NCBI RefSeq assembly: GCF_048388525.1
Contig: NZ_DBGCTQ010000004.1
Span: 36,709-100,708 of the forward strand
Direction of reading: 5' to 3'
Source: BQOK01 sp048388525
Lineage (GTDB): Bacteria > Bacillota > Clostridia > Oscillospirales > Ruminococcaceae
Length of the DNA: 64,000 nucleotides
Part shown: positions 16,427 through 24,732 of the stretch, piece after piece
Numbering within the stretch: the first letter of the stretch is position 1
How the letters are laid out: the number at the start of each line of letters is the position of its first letter
Notes under the pieces: generated by a model
What the model was told of the DNA's origin: nothing
Databases searched by the model: none
Seen by the model: the letters and a program-made list of their open reading frames with translations, nothing else
Translations under genes and position numbers: made by a program

Positions 16427-16750
16427 TTACTGCTCGATGTCGAAGAACTCCCGCAGGCGCTTTTCGAACATGTTGCTCACCTCGTAAAGCTCCTCGTCGT
16501 CCTCCACAATGTCCAAAAACTCGCCCTCCTGGTCCTCGCCCACCTTCATCAGGACCAGCTCCAGATCCGCTTCCAGCATCTCCTCTTCATTTTCCACATA
16601 GGGCACAAGCGCCATATAGCGGCTGCCCTTGTGGTCGGCCGAGTCAATCACCTCGAACACATGCTCTTTGCCCTCCTCATCCTCCAGCGTAATGAGGTCG
16701 GGTTCGTATTCCTCCTGCTGCCCGGGCAGCGGGGTCTTTTTTTCAGCCAT
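16427..16750 (-). CDS. DUF1292 family protein
   Basis: A 107-residue, strongly acidic protein with the DUF1292 pattern: DLITLEDEEGKEHVFEVIDS, then YMALVPY, then a run of acidic residues and a closing DDEELYEVSNMFE. AAAAGGAG lies 7 nt before the ATG. The family (YrzB and relatives) is widespread in Firmicutes, usually near yrrK/ruvX and alaS; here it stands alone. The function is unknown in the family. Confidence 0.88.
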   Translation of the reverse strand: MAEKKTPLPGQQEEYEPDLITLEDEEGKEHVFEVIDSADHKGSRYMALVPYVENEEEMLEADLELVLMKVGEDQEGEFLDIVEDDEELYEVSNMFEKRLREFFDIEQ

Positions 16751-16891
16751 GTCGTTCTCCTTTTCCGGGGGCCGCCTGCGGCCGTATTCTTTTTTTCAGT
16801 ATAGCGTGTTTTTGCGCCTGCGTCAATTGCCAAACCCGCAATTTTACAGCTGAAAGTTTTCCCTCTTCACATGCTATTTTCTCCCGGAATG

Positions 16892-16967
16892 TGCTATAAT
16901 ATAAGTTAACATCATTGCATTTTTGCCCAGCCGCCCGCGGCTGGCCGCCGCCTTTGCGGCGGCTTTT
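16892..16967 (+). promoter_or_regulatory. Promoter and leader hairpin of the cyclophilin gene
   Basis: Extended -10 TGCTATAAT lies at 16892-16900. The 130-nt leader contains a strong hairpin GCCGCCGC (16944-16951) with GCGGCGGC (16956-16963) followed by TTTT, which looks like a terminator placed before the gene; attenuation is possible. An additional short stem AGCCGCCCGCGGCT lies just upstream. Confidence 0.5.
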
Positions 16968-17032
16968 CCCCGTTCCCATCCAGGGGCCGGTCCGCGGTGC
17001 GGCCGTTAAAAAACAAAAAAGGAGAAACCGCA

Positions 17033-17767
17033 TTGCGCAGAGTTCTGTCCCTTATCGTATGCCTGGCGGTGTGCGCCTGTGCCCTGGCCGGCTGCGGCGG
17101 CGCCGAAAGCGGCGCCCCAACAAAAAAAGAGGTCAAACGGCAGGCGGTGGAAAGCACCGAGCTGCAATTCCAGCCCCCGTCCGAGGGGGATCCCATCGCT
17201 GTTTTCAGCACCAGTCTGGGCGAGGTGCGCGCGGTGCTCTATCCACAATACGCGCCCATGGCAGTGGAAAACTTCACTGGTCTGGCCCGGCAGGGCTACT
17301 TCGACGGTACCAGTTTCCACCGGGTGCTCTATGGCTTTGTGGTGCAGGGCGGCGATGCCGGCGGCACAGGCACCGGGGGTGCCTCCATTTGGAACAACGA
17401 GCCCTTCGCCCCCGAAGTTTCAACCTCGCTGCGCCACTACCCGGGCGCGCTGTGCGCCGCCAAAAGCCCGGAGAGCGAGCGCTCCATCCTGAGCCAGTTC
17501 TATTTTGTGCAGGCGCTGCCTCAAACGCTGGAGAGTGAGCTGCAGGCCCAGCTGGAGGCCGCCGGCACCTCTGAGGCGGTCCTCAGCGCCTACAACGCCG
17601 CTGGCGGGCTGCCTTATCTCGATTATACCGACACAGTGTTCGGCCAGGTGTACCAGGGCATGGAAGTCGTCGACGCCATCGCGCTGGTGGAGGTGGATGA
17701 AAACGGCAAACCGGCCGAGGATGTGCTGATTAACAGCGTCACCATCAGCACCTACACAGCCTCTTAA
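17033..17767 (+). CDS. Cyclophilin-type peptidyl-prolyl isomerase, lipoprotein
   Basis: A 244-residue lipoprotein: basic start, hydrophobic stretch and lipobox LAGC with C21. Residues about 60-240 are a cyclophilin domain (VFSTSLGEVRAVLYP, MAVENFTGLARQGYFDGTSFHRVLYGFVVQGGD, then FGQVYQGMEVVDAI), with an enlarged insertion in the middle. The conserved FHRV and QGGD motifs are intact, so isomerase activity outside the membrane is plausible. The start is probably TTG at 17033, because AAAAAGGAG lies 8 nt upstream; the only earlier in-frame start is a GTG at 16997 without a ribosome site. Confidence 0.92.
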   Translation: MRRVLSLIVCLAVCACALAGCGGAESGAPTKKEVKRQAVESTELQFQPPSEGDPIAVFSTSLGEVRAVLYPQYAPMAVENFTGLARQGYFDGTSFHRVLYGFVVQGGDAGGTGTGGASIWNNEPFAPEVSTSLRHYPGALCAAKSPESERSILSQFYFVQALPQTLESELQAQLEAAGTSEAVLSAYNAAGGLPYLDYTDTVFGQVYQGMEVVDAIALVEVDENGKPAEDVLINSVTISTYTAS

Positions 17768-17792
17768 GCGCCGTGCTGTGCACGGCGCACAG

Positions 17793-17837
17793 CGGGAAGG
17801 AGCTTTTTGCCGGCCGGCAAAAAGCTCCTTCCCGTTT
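17793..17837. terminator. Terminator after the cyclophilin gene
   Basis: A near-perfect palindrome of about 20 bp per arm (CGGGAAGGAGC..., with its complement ending CCTTCCCG) followed by TTTT. A smaller GC hairpin (GCGCCGTGC / GCACGGCGC) precedes it. Confidence 0.93.
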
Positions 17838-17931
17838 TCTGTCCCACGCCTTGGCTGGTCCGCGTGTGGGGCGGCCGCTCTGCTTTCTTCGGTTCCCTTT
17901 TCCATTTAATATTTATTTCAAACGGTTTTCG

Positions 17932-17940
17932 TGCTATAAT
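17932..17940 (+). promoter_or_regulatory. Extended -10 promoter of the cardiolipin synthase gene
   Basis: TGCTATAAT at 17932-17940, 45 nt before the coding start; the -35 position reads TTTATT, weak. Confidence 0.6.
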
Positions 17941-17985
17941 AACCCTAAATGTCAAAAGTCTGCAAGGCAACGAGGGGGGATCGCC

Positions 17986-19551
17986 ATGGCAATGCAGCGC
18001 GTGCGCAAGGCCCGCCGCAAGCTTGGGCGGGGGCTTTTAACCCGCACGTTTTTCTTTGTGGTGCTGCTGGCGCTGCAGATCCTTATGGTCTGCGGCATCA
18101 CCTGGGCACTGGGGCGCTACTCGGCCGTCGCCTACATGTTCCTCATGGCATTCAGCGTGCTCGCCGTGGTGACCCTGCTGGACAAGGACCGCATCAATCC
18201 GGTATACAAGCTCATGTGGGTCACCATCATCACAATGATGCCGCCCATGGGCGCTTTGTTTTATCTGTTCTGGGGCCACCGGAACACAGGCAACCGCCAC
18301 GCCCGCCGTATGGAGGGCATTTCCGGCCGCATCACCCATACCCTGCCCCAGGACCCTGAACCGCTTCGCCGCCTGCGCCTGGCCGATCAGGGCCTTGCCC
18401 GCAGCGCCCAGTACCTGATTCAAAATGCCGGTGCCCCCCTTTACGCCGATACCATGAGCGAGTATTACGCCTGGGGGCAGGACTTTTTCCCCCGCTTTCT
18501 TGAGGAACTGAAAAAGGCCGAGCACTTTATTTTTATGGAGTATTTTATCCTGAAGCCCGGCTATATGTGGGACACCACCCTGGAGCTGCTCAAGGAAAAG
18601 GCCGCCGCCGGGGTGGACGTGCGCCTCTTGTACGACGCTTTCGGCTGCATGTTCACCCTGCCCGAGGATTATTACCAGGACCTGCGGGAGGCGGGCATCC
18701 AATGCTATCGGTTTGCGCCGCCCCGCTTTTCGCCCTATATGGCCGATTACACCATGCTCAACCACCGGGATCACCGCAAGATCGCTGTAATCGACGGCAA
18801 TGTGGGCTTTACCGGCGGGCTGAATTTTGCCGATGAGTACATCAACCGCAAAAAACGGTTCGGTGTTTGGAAGGATACCGGCCTCATGCTCAAGGGCAGC
18901 GGTGTGCACAGTCTCACCTCCCTCTTCCTGGAAATGTGGGATTTTACTGCCGGCACCACCAGCGATCCGTCCCAATATGCCCCCACCCTGCGCTATTCGG
19001 CCGACGGGCTGGTACAGCCCTATGGCGACAGCCCCCTGGACGAGGAGAGCGTGGCCGAAAACGTCTATTTCAACATCCTGCACCAGGCTACCAATTATGT
19101 GTACATCGCCACCCCTTACCTTGTGGTGGACAACGAGATGATCACCAGCCTGCGCCTGATCGCCAAAAGCGGGGTGGATGTGCGCATCCTTACCCCGGGC
19201 ATCCCGGACAAGTGGTATGTGTACTGGGTAACACAGAGCTATTACCCGGTGCTGTTGGAAGCGGGGGTGCGCATTTACGAGTACACTCCCGGTTTCATCC
19301 ACGCCAAAATGTACGTTTCGGATGACAAGACCGCCGTGGTGGGCAGCGCCAACATGGATTACCGCAGCCTTTACCTCCACTTCGAAAACTGCTGTTCCTT
19401 CTACGGCGGGCAGATGGTGCAGGATGTCCGGCATGACCTGGAAGAGTGCATGGCGGTGAGCCACGAGGTCACATTGGACGACGCGCGCAGCACCCCGCTG
19501 TTCAAGCGCCTGTTCCAGGTGGTGCTGCGCCTGTTTGCGCCGCTGCTGTAA
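17986..19551 (+). CDS. cls: Cardiolipin synthase
   Basis: A 521-residue membrane enzyme that condenses phosphatidylglycerol into cardiolipin. Two N-terminal helices (about 20-42 and 46-66, with a third near 77-95) anchor it. The two phospholipase D motifs are complete: H263-x-K265-x4-D270 in DHRKIAVIDG and H439-x-K441-x4-D446 in HAKMYVSDD. GAGGGGGG lies upstream of ATG 17986; sequence in frame before that has no ribosome site. Length is normal for bacterial Cls. Confidence 0.96.
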   Translation: MAMQRVRKARRKLGRGLLTRTFFFVVLLALQILMVCGITWALGRYSAVAYMFLMAFSVLAVVTLLDKDRINPVYKLMWVTIITMMPPMGALFYLFWGHRNTGNRHARRMEGISGRITHTLPQDPEPLRRLRLADQGLARSAQYLIQNAGAPLYADTMSEYYAWGQDFFPRFLEELKKAEHFIFMEYFILKPGYMWDTTLELLKEKAAAGVDVRLLYDAFGCMFTLPEDYYQDLREAGIQCYRFAPPRFSPYMADYTMLNHRDHRKIAVIDGNVGFTGGLNFADEYINRKKRFGVWKDTGLMLKGSGVHSLTSLFLEMWDFTAGTTSDPSQYAPTLRYSADGLVQPYGDSPLDEESVAENVYFNILHQATNYVYIATPYLVVDNEMITSLRLIAKSGVDVRILTPGIPDKWYVYWVTQSYYPVLLEAGVRIYEYTPGFIHAKMYVSDDKTAVVGSANMDYRSLYLHFENCCSFYGGQMVQDVRHDLEECMAVSHEVTLDDARSTPLFKRLFQVVLRLFAPLL

Positions 19552-19606
19552 ACCGCGCCTTCCGGCCTGCGCCGGGGCCGATCAAACATAAGAGGAGTTT
19601 TTGCAT

Positions 19607-20011
19607 ATGCGCATCGTTGTGATCGACGGCCAGGGCGGCGGCTTTGGCCGCGCCCTGATCGAAAAGCTGCGGGCTGCGGGCTGCCGGCAGGAGATCATTG
19701 CCGTGGGCACCAACGCCATGGCCACCAGCGCCATGCTGAAAGCGGGCGCCACCGCGGGCGCCACCGGCGAAAATGCCGTTATTGTGAATGCGGGCCGGGC
19801 GGACGTGCTGGCCGGCCCGCTGGGCCTTGTCATGGCAAACAGCCTGCTCGGCGAGTGCAGCCCCGCCATGGCCCTGGCCGTGGCAAACAGCACCGCGCAA
19901 AAGGTCCTCATCCCCGCCGGCAAGTGCGGCGCCGCAATCGCGGGGCTGCCGGAGCTGCCCCTGGCCGACTACATTGCCGACGCCGCCAAAAAAATCCTGG
20001 CGCTGCTGTGA
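19607..20011 (+). CDS. DUF3842 family protein
   Basis: A 134-residue protein beginning MRIVVIDGQGGGFGRALIEK, a glycine-rich nucleotide-binding-like opening, then VGTNAMATSAMLKAGAT and a long central Ala/Gly-rich part. This matches DUF3842, a small conserved Clostridial family of unknown function. ATG 19607 is 9 nt after AGAGGAG; a TTG two codons earlier is too close. It lies 55 bp after cls and probably shares its transcript. The Rossmann-like opening suggests cofactor binding, but that is inference. Confidence 0.85.
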   Translation: MRIVVIDGQGGGFGRALIEKLRAAGCRQEIIAVGTNAMATSAMLKAGATAGATGENAVIVNAGRADVLAGPLGLVMANSLLGECSPAMALAVANSTAQKVLIPAGKCGAAIAGLPELPLADYIADAAKKILALL

Positions 20012-20023
20012 CCCGCAGACAAG

Positions 20024-20072
20024 ATACCAAAAGCCCGGCCCGCTGCGTTTGCAGCCGGCCGGGCTTTTGGTA
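20024..20072. terminator. Terminator after the DUF3842 gene
   Basis: A long palindrome: ATACCAAAAGCCCGGC pairs with GCCGGGCTTTTGGTAT around a GC-rich inner stem; T4 and A4 flanks allow use in both directions. Confidence 0.93.
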
Positions 20073-20148
20073 TGCTCTTCCAATAAAAAGCAGCTTCAAA
20101 CGCATCTTCATCCACCCCGGGGCGCGGGCGGGCCCAAACGGTCCTCCC

Positions 20149-20496
20149 CTATTTCAAGGGCCTCTGTGCAGGGTTTGGGGCCGCCTGCCCGGAGGATTGT
20201 TTTGCTTTTTTGTGCTGATGCCCCAGCTGGTGCACATACACCGACTGCCCCGCCACCAGAATGCCCTGCACAATGGCTGTGAACCCTGCGGTGGCCCATT
20301 CCTGCAAGGTGGCCGGCGCAGTGGTCGAAATCACCCACAGCAGCGCTAAAAACACCCCAAACGCCCCCAGCAGCAGCGGAATTAATGAATCCGGTACCTC
20401 CCGGCTGCGCTTGAGCGCGCTCCCCACCAGATACAGCACCGCCACCAGAAGCATCAGCTCCGGCCGGATATACCCTTCCAGCAATTCCATCCCCAC
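20149..20496 (-). CDS. Holin-like small membrane protein
   Basis: About 115 residues with an N-terminal helix (PELMLLVAVLYLVGSALK), a second helix (SLIPLLLGAFGVFLALLWVIS) and a third hydrophobic stretch near 70-90, then a charged hydrophilic tail. The pattern resembles phage holin superfamily V (Hol44-like) proteins common in Clostridial chromosomes. There is no lysin, tail or other phage gene nearby, so this is not a prophage. The start is GTG 20496 (GAGAGGGG 8 nt upstream) or ATG 20490. Confidence 0.7.
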   Translation of the reverse strand: MGMELLEGYIRPELMLLVAVLYLVGSALKRSREVPDSLIPLLLGAFGVFLALLWVISTTAPATLQEWATAGFTAIVQGILVAGQSVYVHQLGHQHKKAKQSSGQAAPNPAQRPLK

Positions 20497-20679
20497 GCGC
20501 AGCGCCCCTCTCCGAGTCTCTTCTTTTCAGGATATGAGGCGCCCGCGGAGGTTATGCCGCAGGGCGGCCTGCCCTGCGGTCAGCGCCGCTTTTGCTGCGG
20601 CGCGGCAGTACTGTATTTTTAAGCGCAGCGCAAAGAAAAGCGCCGCCCGGCAAAACAGGGCGGCACAGCACAAGATAGA
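20497..20679. other. Intergenic hairpin-rich stretch
   Basis: No gene seen. It holds a GC stem CCGCAGGGC / GCCCTGCGG near 20557-20579 and a second GC palindrome near 20583-20607, plus the CarD-gene terminator at its right end. Confidence 0.5.
20630..20664 (-). terminator. Terminator of the CarD-like gene
   Basis: On the minus strand GCCGCCC (20664-20658) pairs with GGGCGGC (20648-20642), followed by GCTTTTCTTT. Confidence 0.75.
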
Positions 20680-21198
20680 TCATTGGGGGAACATCCCGCT
20701 CTCCACGCGGCTTCGGATATATTCCTCCACCTCGTCCACCGGGATCTCCAGCGCCACGGCAAGCTCGCCGTGCAAAAGGCCCTCGGCCCGCTTCATATAC
20801 TCCTGGTCGGTCTTGCCCGGTTTTTTACCACTGCCCACCAGGGCCTGGTTTTTGCTGTACACACTTTTGATCAGCTGTACCAGGTCGGCGCACTCGTGGG
20901 TATTCAGGGTGGCGCGGTATTTCTCCGCCAGAGCGCGGGGATCCAGCCCCTGGCTGCTCTCCTCCTTGATCTGGGGGATCTGTTCGATCAATGCCTCGGC
21001 CTCCGCCCGCGTGAGCACCGGCCGCATGAACACCTCGGTCTCCACCGGGATATAGATAAAACCGGAACCATACAGCGGCGCAAGCTTGTAATACAGCCGC
21101 TCCTTATCCCCCGAAGAGAGGTGGGCCGCCGGGGCCACATCCTCCACCCGGCACACGCCGGTATTGCCGTACACGATCAATTCACCTTTGCAGAACAT
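20680..21198 (-). CDS. CarD/CdnL-family transcriptional regulator
   Basis: A 172-residue protein: an N-terminal Tudor-like RNA-polymerase-interacting domain (FCKGELIVYGNTGVCRVEDV, then YYKLAPLYGSGFIYIPVET), shared with CarD and Mfd, and a helical C-terminal domain (about 75-170). Such proteins bind the RNA polymerase beta subunit and modulate open-complex formation. The start at 21198 follows GGAAGGAG by 6 nt; in-frame sequence upstream has no ribosome site. It has its own extended -10 promoter and terminator. Confidence 0.88.
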   Translation of the reverse strand: MFCKGELIVYGNTGVCRVEDVAPAAHLSSGDKERLYYKLAPLYGSGFIYIPVETEVFMRPVLTRAEAEALIEQIPQIKEESSQGLDPRALAEKYRATLNTHECADLVQLIKSVYSKNQALVGSGKKPGKTDQEYMKRAEGLLHGELAVALEIPVDEVEEYIRSRVESGMFPQ

Positions 21199-21275
21199 CT
21201 TTCGCTCCTTCCGCCTCGCTTGCCTGCGCGCCGGGGCCAGTGCCCGCGCGTTCTTTTGATCTTGCATATGCTTCT

Positions 21276-21284
21276 ATTATAGCA
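21276..21284 (-). promoter_or_regulatory. Extended -10 promoter of the CarD-like gene
   Basis: The minus strand reads TGCTATAAT, 78 nt before the coding start. Confidence 0.65.
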
Positions 21285-21341
21285 CAGTCCAGGGGCAAAA
21301 TGTAAGCCAAAAGGATAACAAAACCCTGCGCGGCCCGCCCT

Positions 21342-22505
21342 TCAGCCGGGCTCTGCCGGTTCTTGCTGCCCGGCGGCGCCCCCCGGCAGCGCCGCGCCGT
21401 CCCCCGTTTCCGGCCGCAGCCGGTGGCCCGGCGCAGCCGCCTGCCGCACTGCGCGCCCCGCACTGGAGGCCAAGGCACTCAGCACCCGCAGCAGCATCGC
21501 CCGGGTTTTTTCGTCCACCCCGGTCATGGCGCGCACCAGCACCCGCGCATTATGCGGGTCCACCAACTGGCGCACCGTCACCGCGCCGGTGGCTTCAAGC
21601 ACCCCGAACACCGCGTCCACAAACCGCTCCCGCTCCTCGCGGGTAAGGCCGGCCAGCCAATCCTTTAAGGCGCGGTCCACCAGCCGGCTGCCCGCCGTGA
21701 CCTGTTCCAGCCGCACAAAATCCGGCCCCAGCACCTGCCAGGTATAGGGGTCGTGCTGCATGATTCCCATCTGGTCGCTGCGCACCACGGTATAATCGTC
21801 GCCGTGGCCCATCAGCATCCCCACGATCGAGGTTTGGGGCACAAAGGTCTGCACCCGGGGCAAAATGTTCCGGTACCCCCCGGCTTCCAGCACCTCCGGC
21901 GCAAAGCCGGGCCCGTCGTTATTGAATACCGCCTCAATGCGAGCCTGGGTTTCGGGCGCGCAAAAAGCCCCGGCATACACCGCCAAATTGCCTCCCTTCG
22001 AGTGGCCACCCAGCCGCAGCGGTCCGGGCGCCATGCCAGCCGCCCGTTCCAGGTATTGCACGGCGCGGCGCTGCCCCGCCACCACCGGGGCAAAGCTCAT
22101 ATTGAGATCCTCTTTCCAGCCCACCAGGGTGTTGTCGGTACCCCGGTAGGCAACAAACACCGCGCCGTCTCCCGTAAGGGCGGTAAACGCGCCGAACTGC
22201 ATTTCGCGGCGGGGGTCCACGCACTCCTCGCAGGCCAGCAGCCGCATCCCGCAAAACCTGGCCGAGCCTGCAAGCGCCTCCAGCAACCGCCGGTCGGTCC
22301 TGCTGCGTGCGCCCGGCTCGCCCTCCCCGCGCGCCAGCAGCGCCTGTGCGGCCGTGCCAAGCTCCACCGCTTCCCCGTCGGGCGCCGCATCCCCAAAGCT
22401 CATATAGGCCAGCACGCTCAGGATCAGTGCGTCCACACAATTGAAAGGGCTCTGTGCCAGGGTCAGCTCGCCCCGCCATGCCAGGTAATCAAACACGTCA
22501 GCCAT
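21342..22505 (-). CDS. DUF2974 (Mbeg1-like) alpha/beta hydrolase
   Basis: A 387-residue protein of the DUF2974/Mbeg1-like group. The N-terminal FDYLAWRGELTLAQSPFNCVDALILSVLAYMSF is the family opening. Residues about 105-250 form a lipase-like alpha/beta-hydrolase core with a nucleophile elbow G167-H-S169-K-G, preceded by FVAYRGTD and followed by NNDGPGF. The C-terminus is an Ala/Gly-rich low-complexity tail. ATG 22505 is chosen for the conserved MADVFDYLAW opening, although its ribosome site is weak. Substrate unknown; cytoplasmic, as no signal is present. Confidence 0.85.
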   Translation of the reverse strand: MADVFDYLAWRGELTLAQSPFNCVDALILSVLAYMSFGDAAPDGEAVELGTAAQALLARGEGEPGARSRTDRRLLEALAGSARFCGMRLLACEECVDPRREMQFGAFTALTGDGAVFVAYRGTDNTLVGWKEDLNMSFAPVVAGQRRAVQYLERAAGMAPGPLRLGGHSKGGNLAVYAGAFCAPETQARIEAVFNNDGPGFAPEVLEAGGYRNILPRVQTFVPQTSIVGMLMGHGDDYTVVRSDQMGIMQHDPYTWQVLGPDFVRLEQVTAGSRLVDRALKDWLAGLTREERERFVDAVFGVLEATGAVTVRQLVDPHNARVLVRAMTGVDEKTRAMLLRVLSALASSAGRAVRQAAAPGHRLRPETGDGAALPGGAAGQQEPAEPG

Positions 22506-22577
22506 ATTCTCTTCGCCTCTTTCCGCGCCCTTGCACCGCTGCTTCCAGCATAGCACTGCCGGGCTCTTTGTGCAACG

Positions 22578-22613
22578 AAAAAGCGCCGCCGCGTTCGCGG
22601 CGGGCGCTTTTTT
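22578..22613 (-). terminator. Terminator after the DUF4179 gene
   Basis: Stem AGCGCC-GCCGCG with CGCGGCGGGCGCT (one bulge), TTCG loop, with A/T flanks on both sides. Confidence 0.85.
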
Positions 22614-22628
22614 AAATCAACGGCTTTT

Positions 22629-24036
22629 TTATGAGGCCGTCCGCTCCATGGGCAGCTCCCTGCCGTTCAGCAGCACCCGGTCCACCTGGGCAAGGTCAAT
22701 CACCTCGTCGAACACATTGTGGCACACGATGTCCTCCCCGTTGGTACTGGTGCTGGCGCTGCTGGCGCGCACCTCGGCGCCGTTTTTCAGGAACACCCGC
22801 ACCTCGGCGGACTGGCTCTCGGCGCGCATTTCCCCTGTGCCGGTCATGGTCACTGCCACGGGCGACACCTGCACGCTGGTCAGGATCCAGGGCTGCATAT
22901 CCTCATTGCATTCAAAGCGCAGCGCGTCGCTGGCCTCTTCCAATTTAAAGGTAGTCGACCAGTTGCCCTCCACAAAGCTGCGGTAGGTTATGCGGTCAAC
23001 CATGATGCGCAGGCTTCCGGGATCTGCAATCTCCCTTGGCGGGATCAGCACATATTCGGTCAGGTCGTTGTAAGACTGAAAGCGCCCCATCTCGTGCCGC
23101 TCGCCCAGCTCCATATTTACCTGGGTGCAGTCCACCGGCTCCCCCGCTGCCGTTTCCAGCGAAAAATACAGCCGGTTTACCCGGCCCATGCCCTCGTCCG
23201 GCGCCACCTGAACATGTACCTGGCCGTCCACCACACCGGCGGCGGTCACAGCAGCCCAATCCACCCCCGGCAGGCTCACCGGCTCGCTCCAGGCCTTCAG
23301 CGCGGGCATCTTGCCGGTTTCCAAAAGCCTGCTGAACCGGTCCATCTCCGGGCCGCCCACCATGCTGCCCGCCAAATTCTGGGGGGTACTGAATGGCCGC
23401 GTCGCCCGTGGCGGCCCGCAGGCTCGCCACCGTGTAACCGCTGTAGGTGGGCGCATGCCGGTCCTCCCCGCTCAGGATGGACTTGCTGCTCACCGTGATC
23501 TTCTTGCCCGCCATGCTCTCGCTGGCGTCGGCCACCAGGCGCAGCACCGTGGTGCCTGTGGCGGCGTCGTAGTCCACCACCTCGCCCCGCGTAAAGTTCG
23601 CGCCGGATATCTCAGAATCATACAGCTGGCTGGTGGGTTCCACCCGGCCCTGGCCCGCGGTGTCCTGCAAACTCAAAAACACCACTGCCACCTGGCCGTC
23701 GTTCACAGCCGCCAGCACTTCCATGCGGATGCCCTGGTCCTCGCTGACCTGGTTGATGGGCTGCAGCTGCTGCAGCGTTTCAGCCCCCAGAATGGAAAGG
23801 CTTTGGCGCAGCTCCGGCGCAGCGGCCAGCACCCCGCCTCCAATCGAAAAGGCCACGGCAAATGCCGCCGCCACGGCCAGCACGCGGCGCAGCGGGCGCG
23901 CGGCGCGCCGGGGCGGCGCCACCGCCACAGTAGGCCTGCATTGGGCCAGGATAGCCTGCTTTTGGGCGGCATCCAGCTGGATGCCGCCGAGGCCGCTGTC
24001 GACAGCGGCGCGGACGGTTTCGTCACAAATCTTCAT
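22629..24036 (-). pseudogene. DUF4179 anti-sigma-type protein, broken by a 1-nt frameshift
   Basis: The frame starts at ATG 24036 (AAGGAGGG 5 nt upstream), overlapping the sigma-factor end by 14 nt. It reads a cytosolic anti-sigma-like part, one membrane helix (RRVLAVAAAFAVAFSIGGGVLAA, about 63-85) and the first half of a DUF4179 domain. At a run of six C (minus strand; 23386-23381) the reading must shift: with five C, upstream ...SLRAATGDAAIQYP continues smoothly into QNLAGSMVGGPEMDR..., giving a 468-residue protein ending at 22629. As written, the first frame stops at 22996. The extra base may be a sequencing error, a real loss, or homopolymer variation. Intact, it would tether and inhibit the adjacent ECF sigma factor. 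Confidence 0.82.
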
Positions 24037-24538
24037 ACGGCCCTCCTTCCAAACGTTTTCGCAGCGCTTCGCGCGCACGGCGAAGCCGGATGCTCACGGT
24101 CGACTGGGGCGCCCCCAGAACCTCTGCGATCTCATTCACCCGGAGCTGCTGGTAATAATGCAGCAGAACCACTTCCCGATATTTGGGCTTCAGAGCCATG
24201 ATCTCGGCCAAAAGCCGCCCCTCCTCGTTTTTCGGGGGATCCTCCGAGGCGGGCAGCTCGGGATACTGCTCCACCAGATTCACCTTTCGCTTCCAGGCGC
24301 TGCGCAGGTAGTCCTTGCACACGTTCACGGTAACGCGCATCACCCAGGCTTTTTCCGCGGCGGGCCCATCCATGGGGTGCCAGGCGCGGTAGATCTTGAT
24401 AAAAGAGTCCTGCACCGCATCCTGCGCGAGATGCTGGTCGCCCAGGTAAACGCAACACATGCGAAGCATCCCTGTGCCGTATTGATCCACCATGCGCTCC
24501 ATTTCAGAGGTAGGGCATACCTGCTCCTGCACCAACAT
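24023..24538 (-). CDS. ECF-type RNA polymerase sigma factor
   Basis: A 171-residue sigma-70 family protein of the extracytoplasmic-function type: region 2 at about 10-75 (LRMCCVYLGDQHLAQDAVQDSFIKIYRA) and region 4 at about 110-165 (LKPKYREVVLLHYYQQLRVNEIAEVLGAPQSTVSIRLRRARE). GGGGGAG lies 8 nt before the ATG. Its gene overlaps the DUF4179 gene, the usual sigma/anti-sigma arrangement. If the partner is really frameshifted, the sigma factor may be permanently active. Confidence 0.94.
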   Translation of the reverse strand: MLVQEQVCPTSEMERMVDQYGTGMLRMCCVYLGDQHLAQDAVQDSFIKIYRAWHPMDGPAAEKAWVMRVTVNVCKDYLRSAWKRKVNLVEQYPELPASEDPPKNEEGRLLAEIMALKPKYREVVLLHYYQQLRVNEIAEVLGAPQSTVSIRLRRAREALRKRLEGGPYEDL

Positions 24539-24652
24539 TTCTCACGCTCCCCCGCACGGGGACCCATACGCACTAAGAACGTGTGAGCCCCGGGCAAATA
24601 TTTCAATTTTCTAAAACTTCTTAACGCTTTCTGAACATTTTCGATACCCGGC

Positions 24653-24671
24653 CGTTACAACTTCGTTACAA
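24653..24671 (-). promoter_or_regulatory. TTGTAACG direct repeats upstream of the ECF gene
   Basis: Two CGTTACAA octamers (24653-24660 and 24664-24671) sit 11 bp apart, reading TTGTAACG on the minus strand toward the sigma gene. TGTAAC-like -35 boxes are typical of ECF promoters, so this may be an autoregulated promoter; a matching -10 (GTATCG) is 16 nt downstream of the first copy. Tentative. Confidence 0.35.
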
Positions 24672-24698
24672 CCCCGGTTTCCGCCCCAAACGGCAGTG

Positions 24699-24724
24699 CC
24701 CCGGCCGGGTTTTCCCGGCCGGGG
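24699..24724 (-). terminator. Hairpin after clpE
   Basis: A perfect 11-bp GC stem (CCCCGGCCGGG / CCCGGCCGGGG) with a TTTT loop, 9 bp past the clpE stop. No clear U tract follows, so it may protect the 3' end or terminate only in part. Confidence 0.55.
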
Positions 24725-24732
24725 TCGCTGCG

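Noticed and set aside
20149..20496. Holin-like gene as sign of a prophage
   Set aside because: No lysin, structural, integrase or terminase gene lies within several kb.
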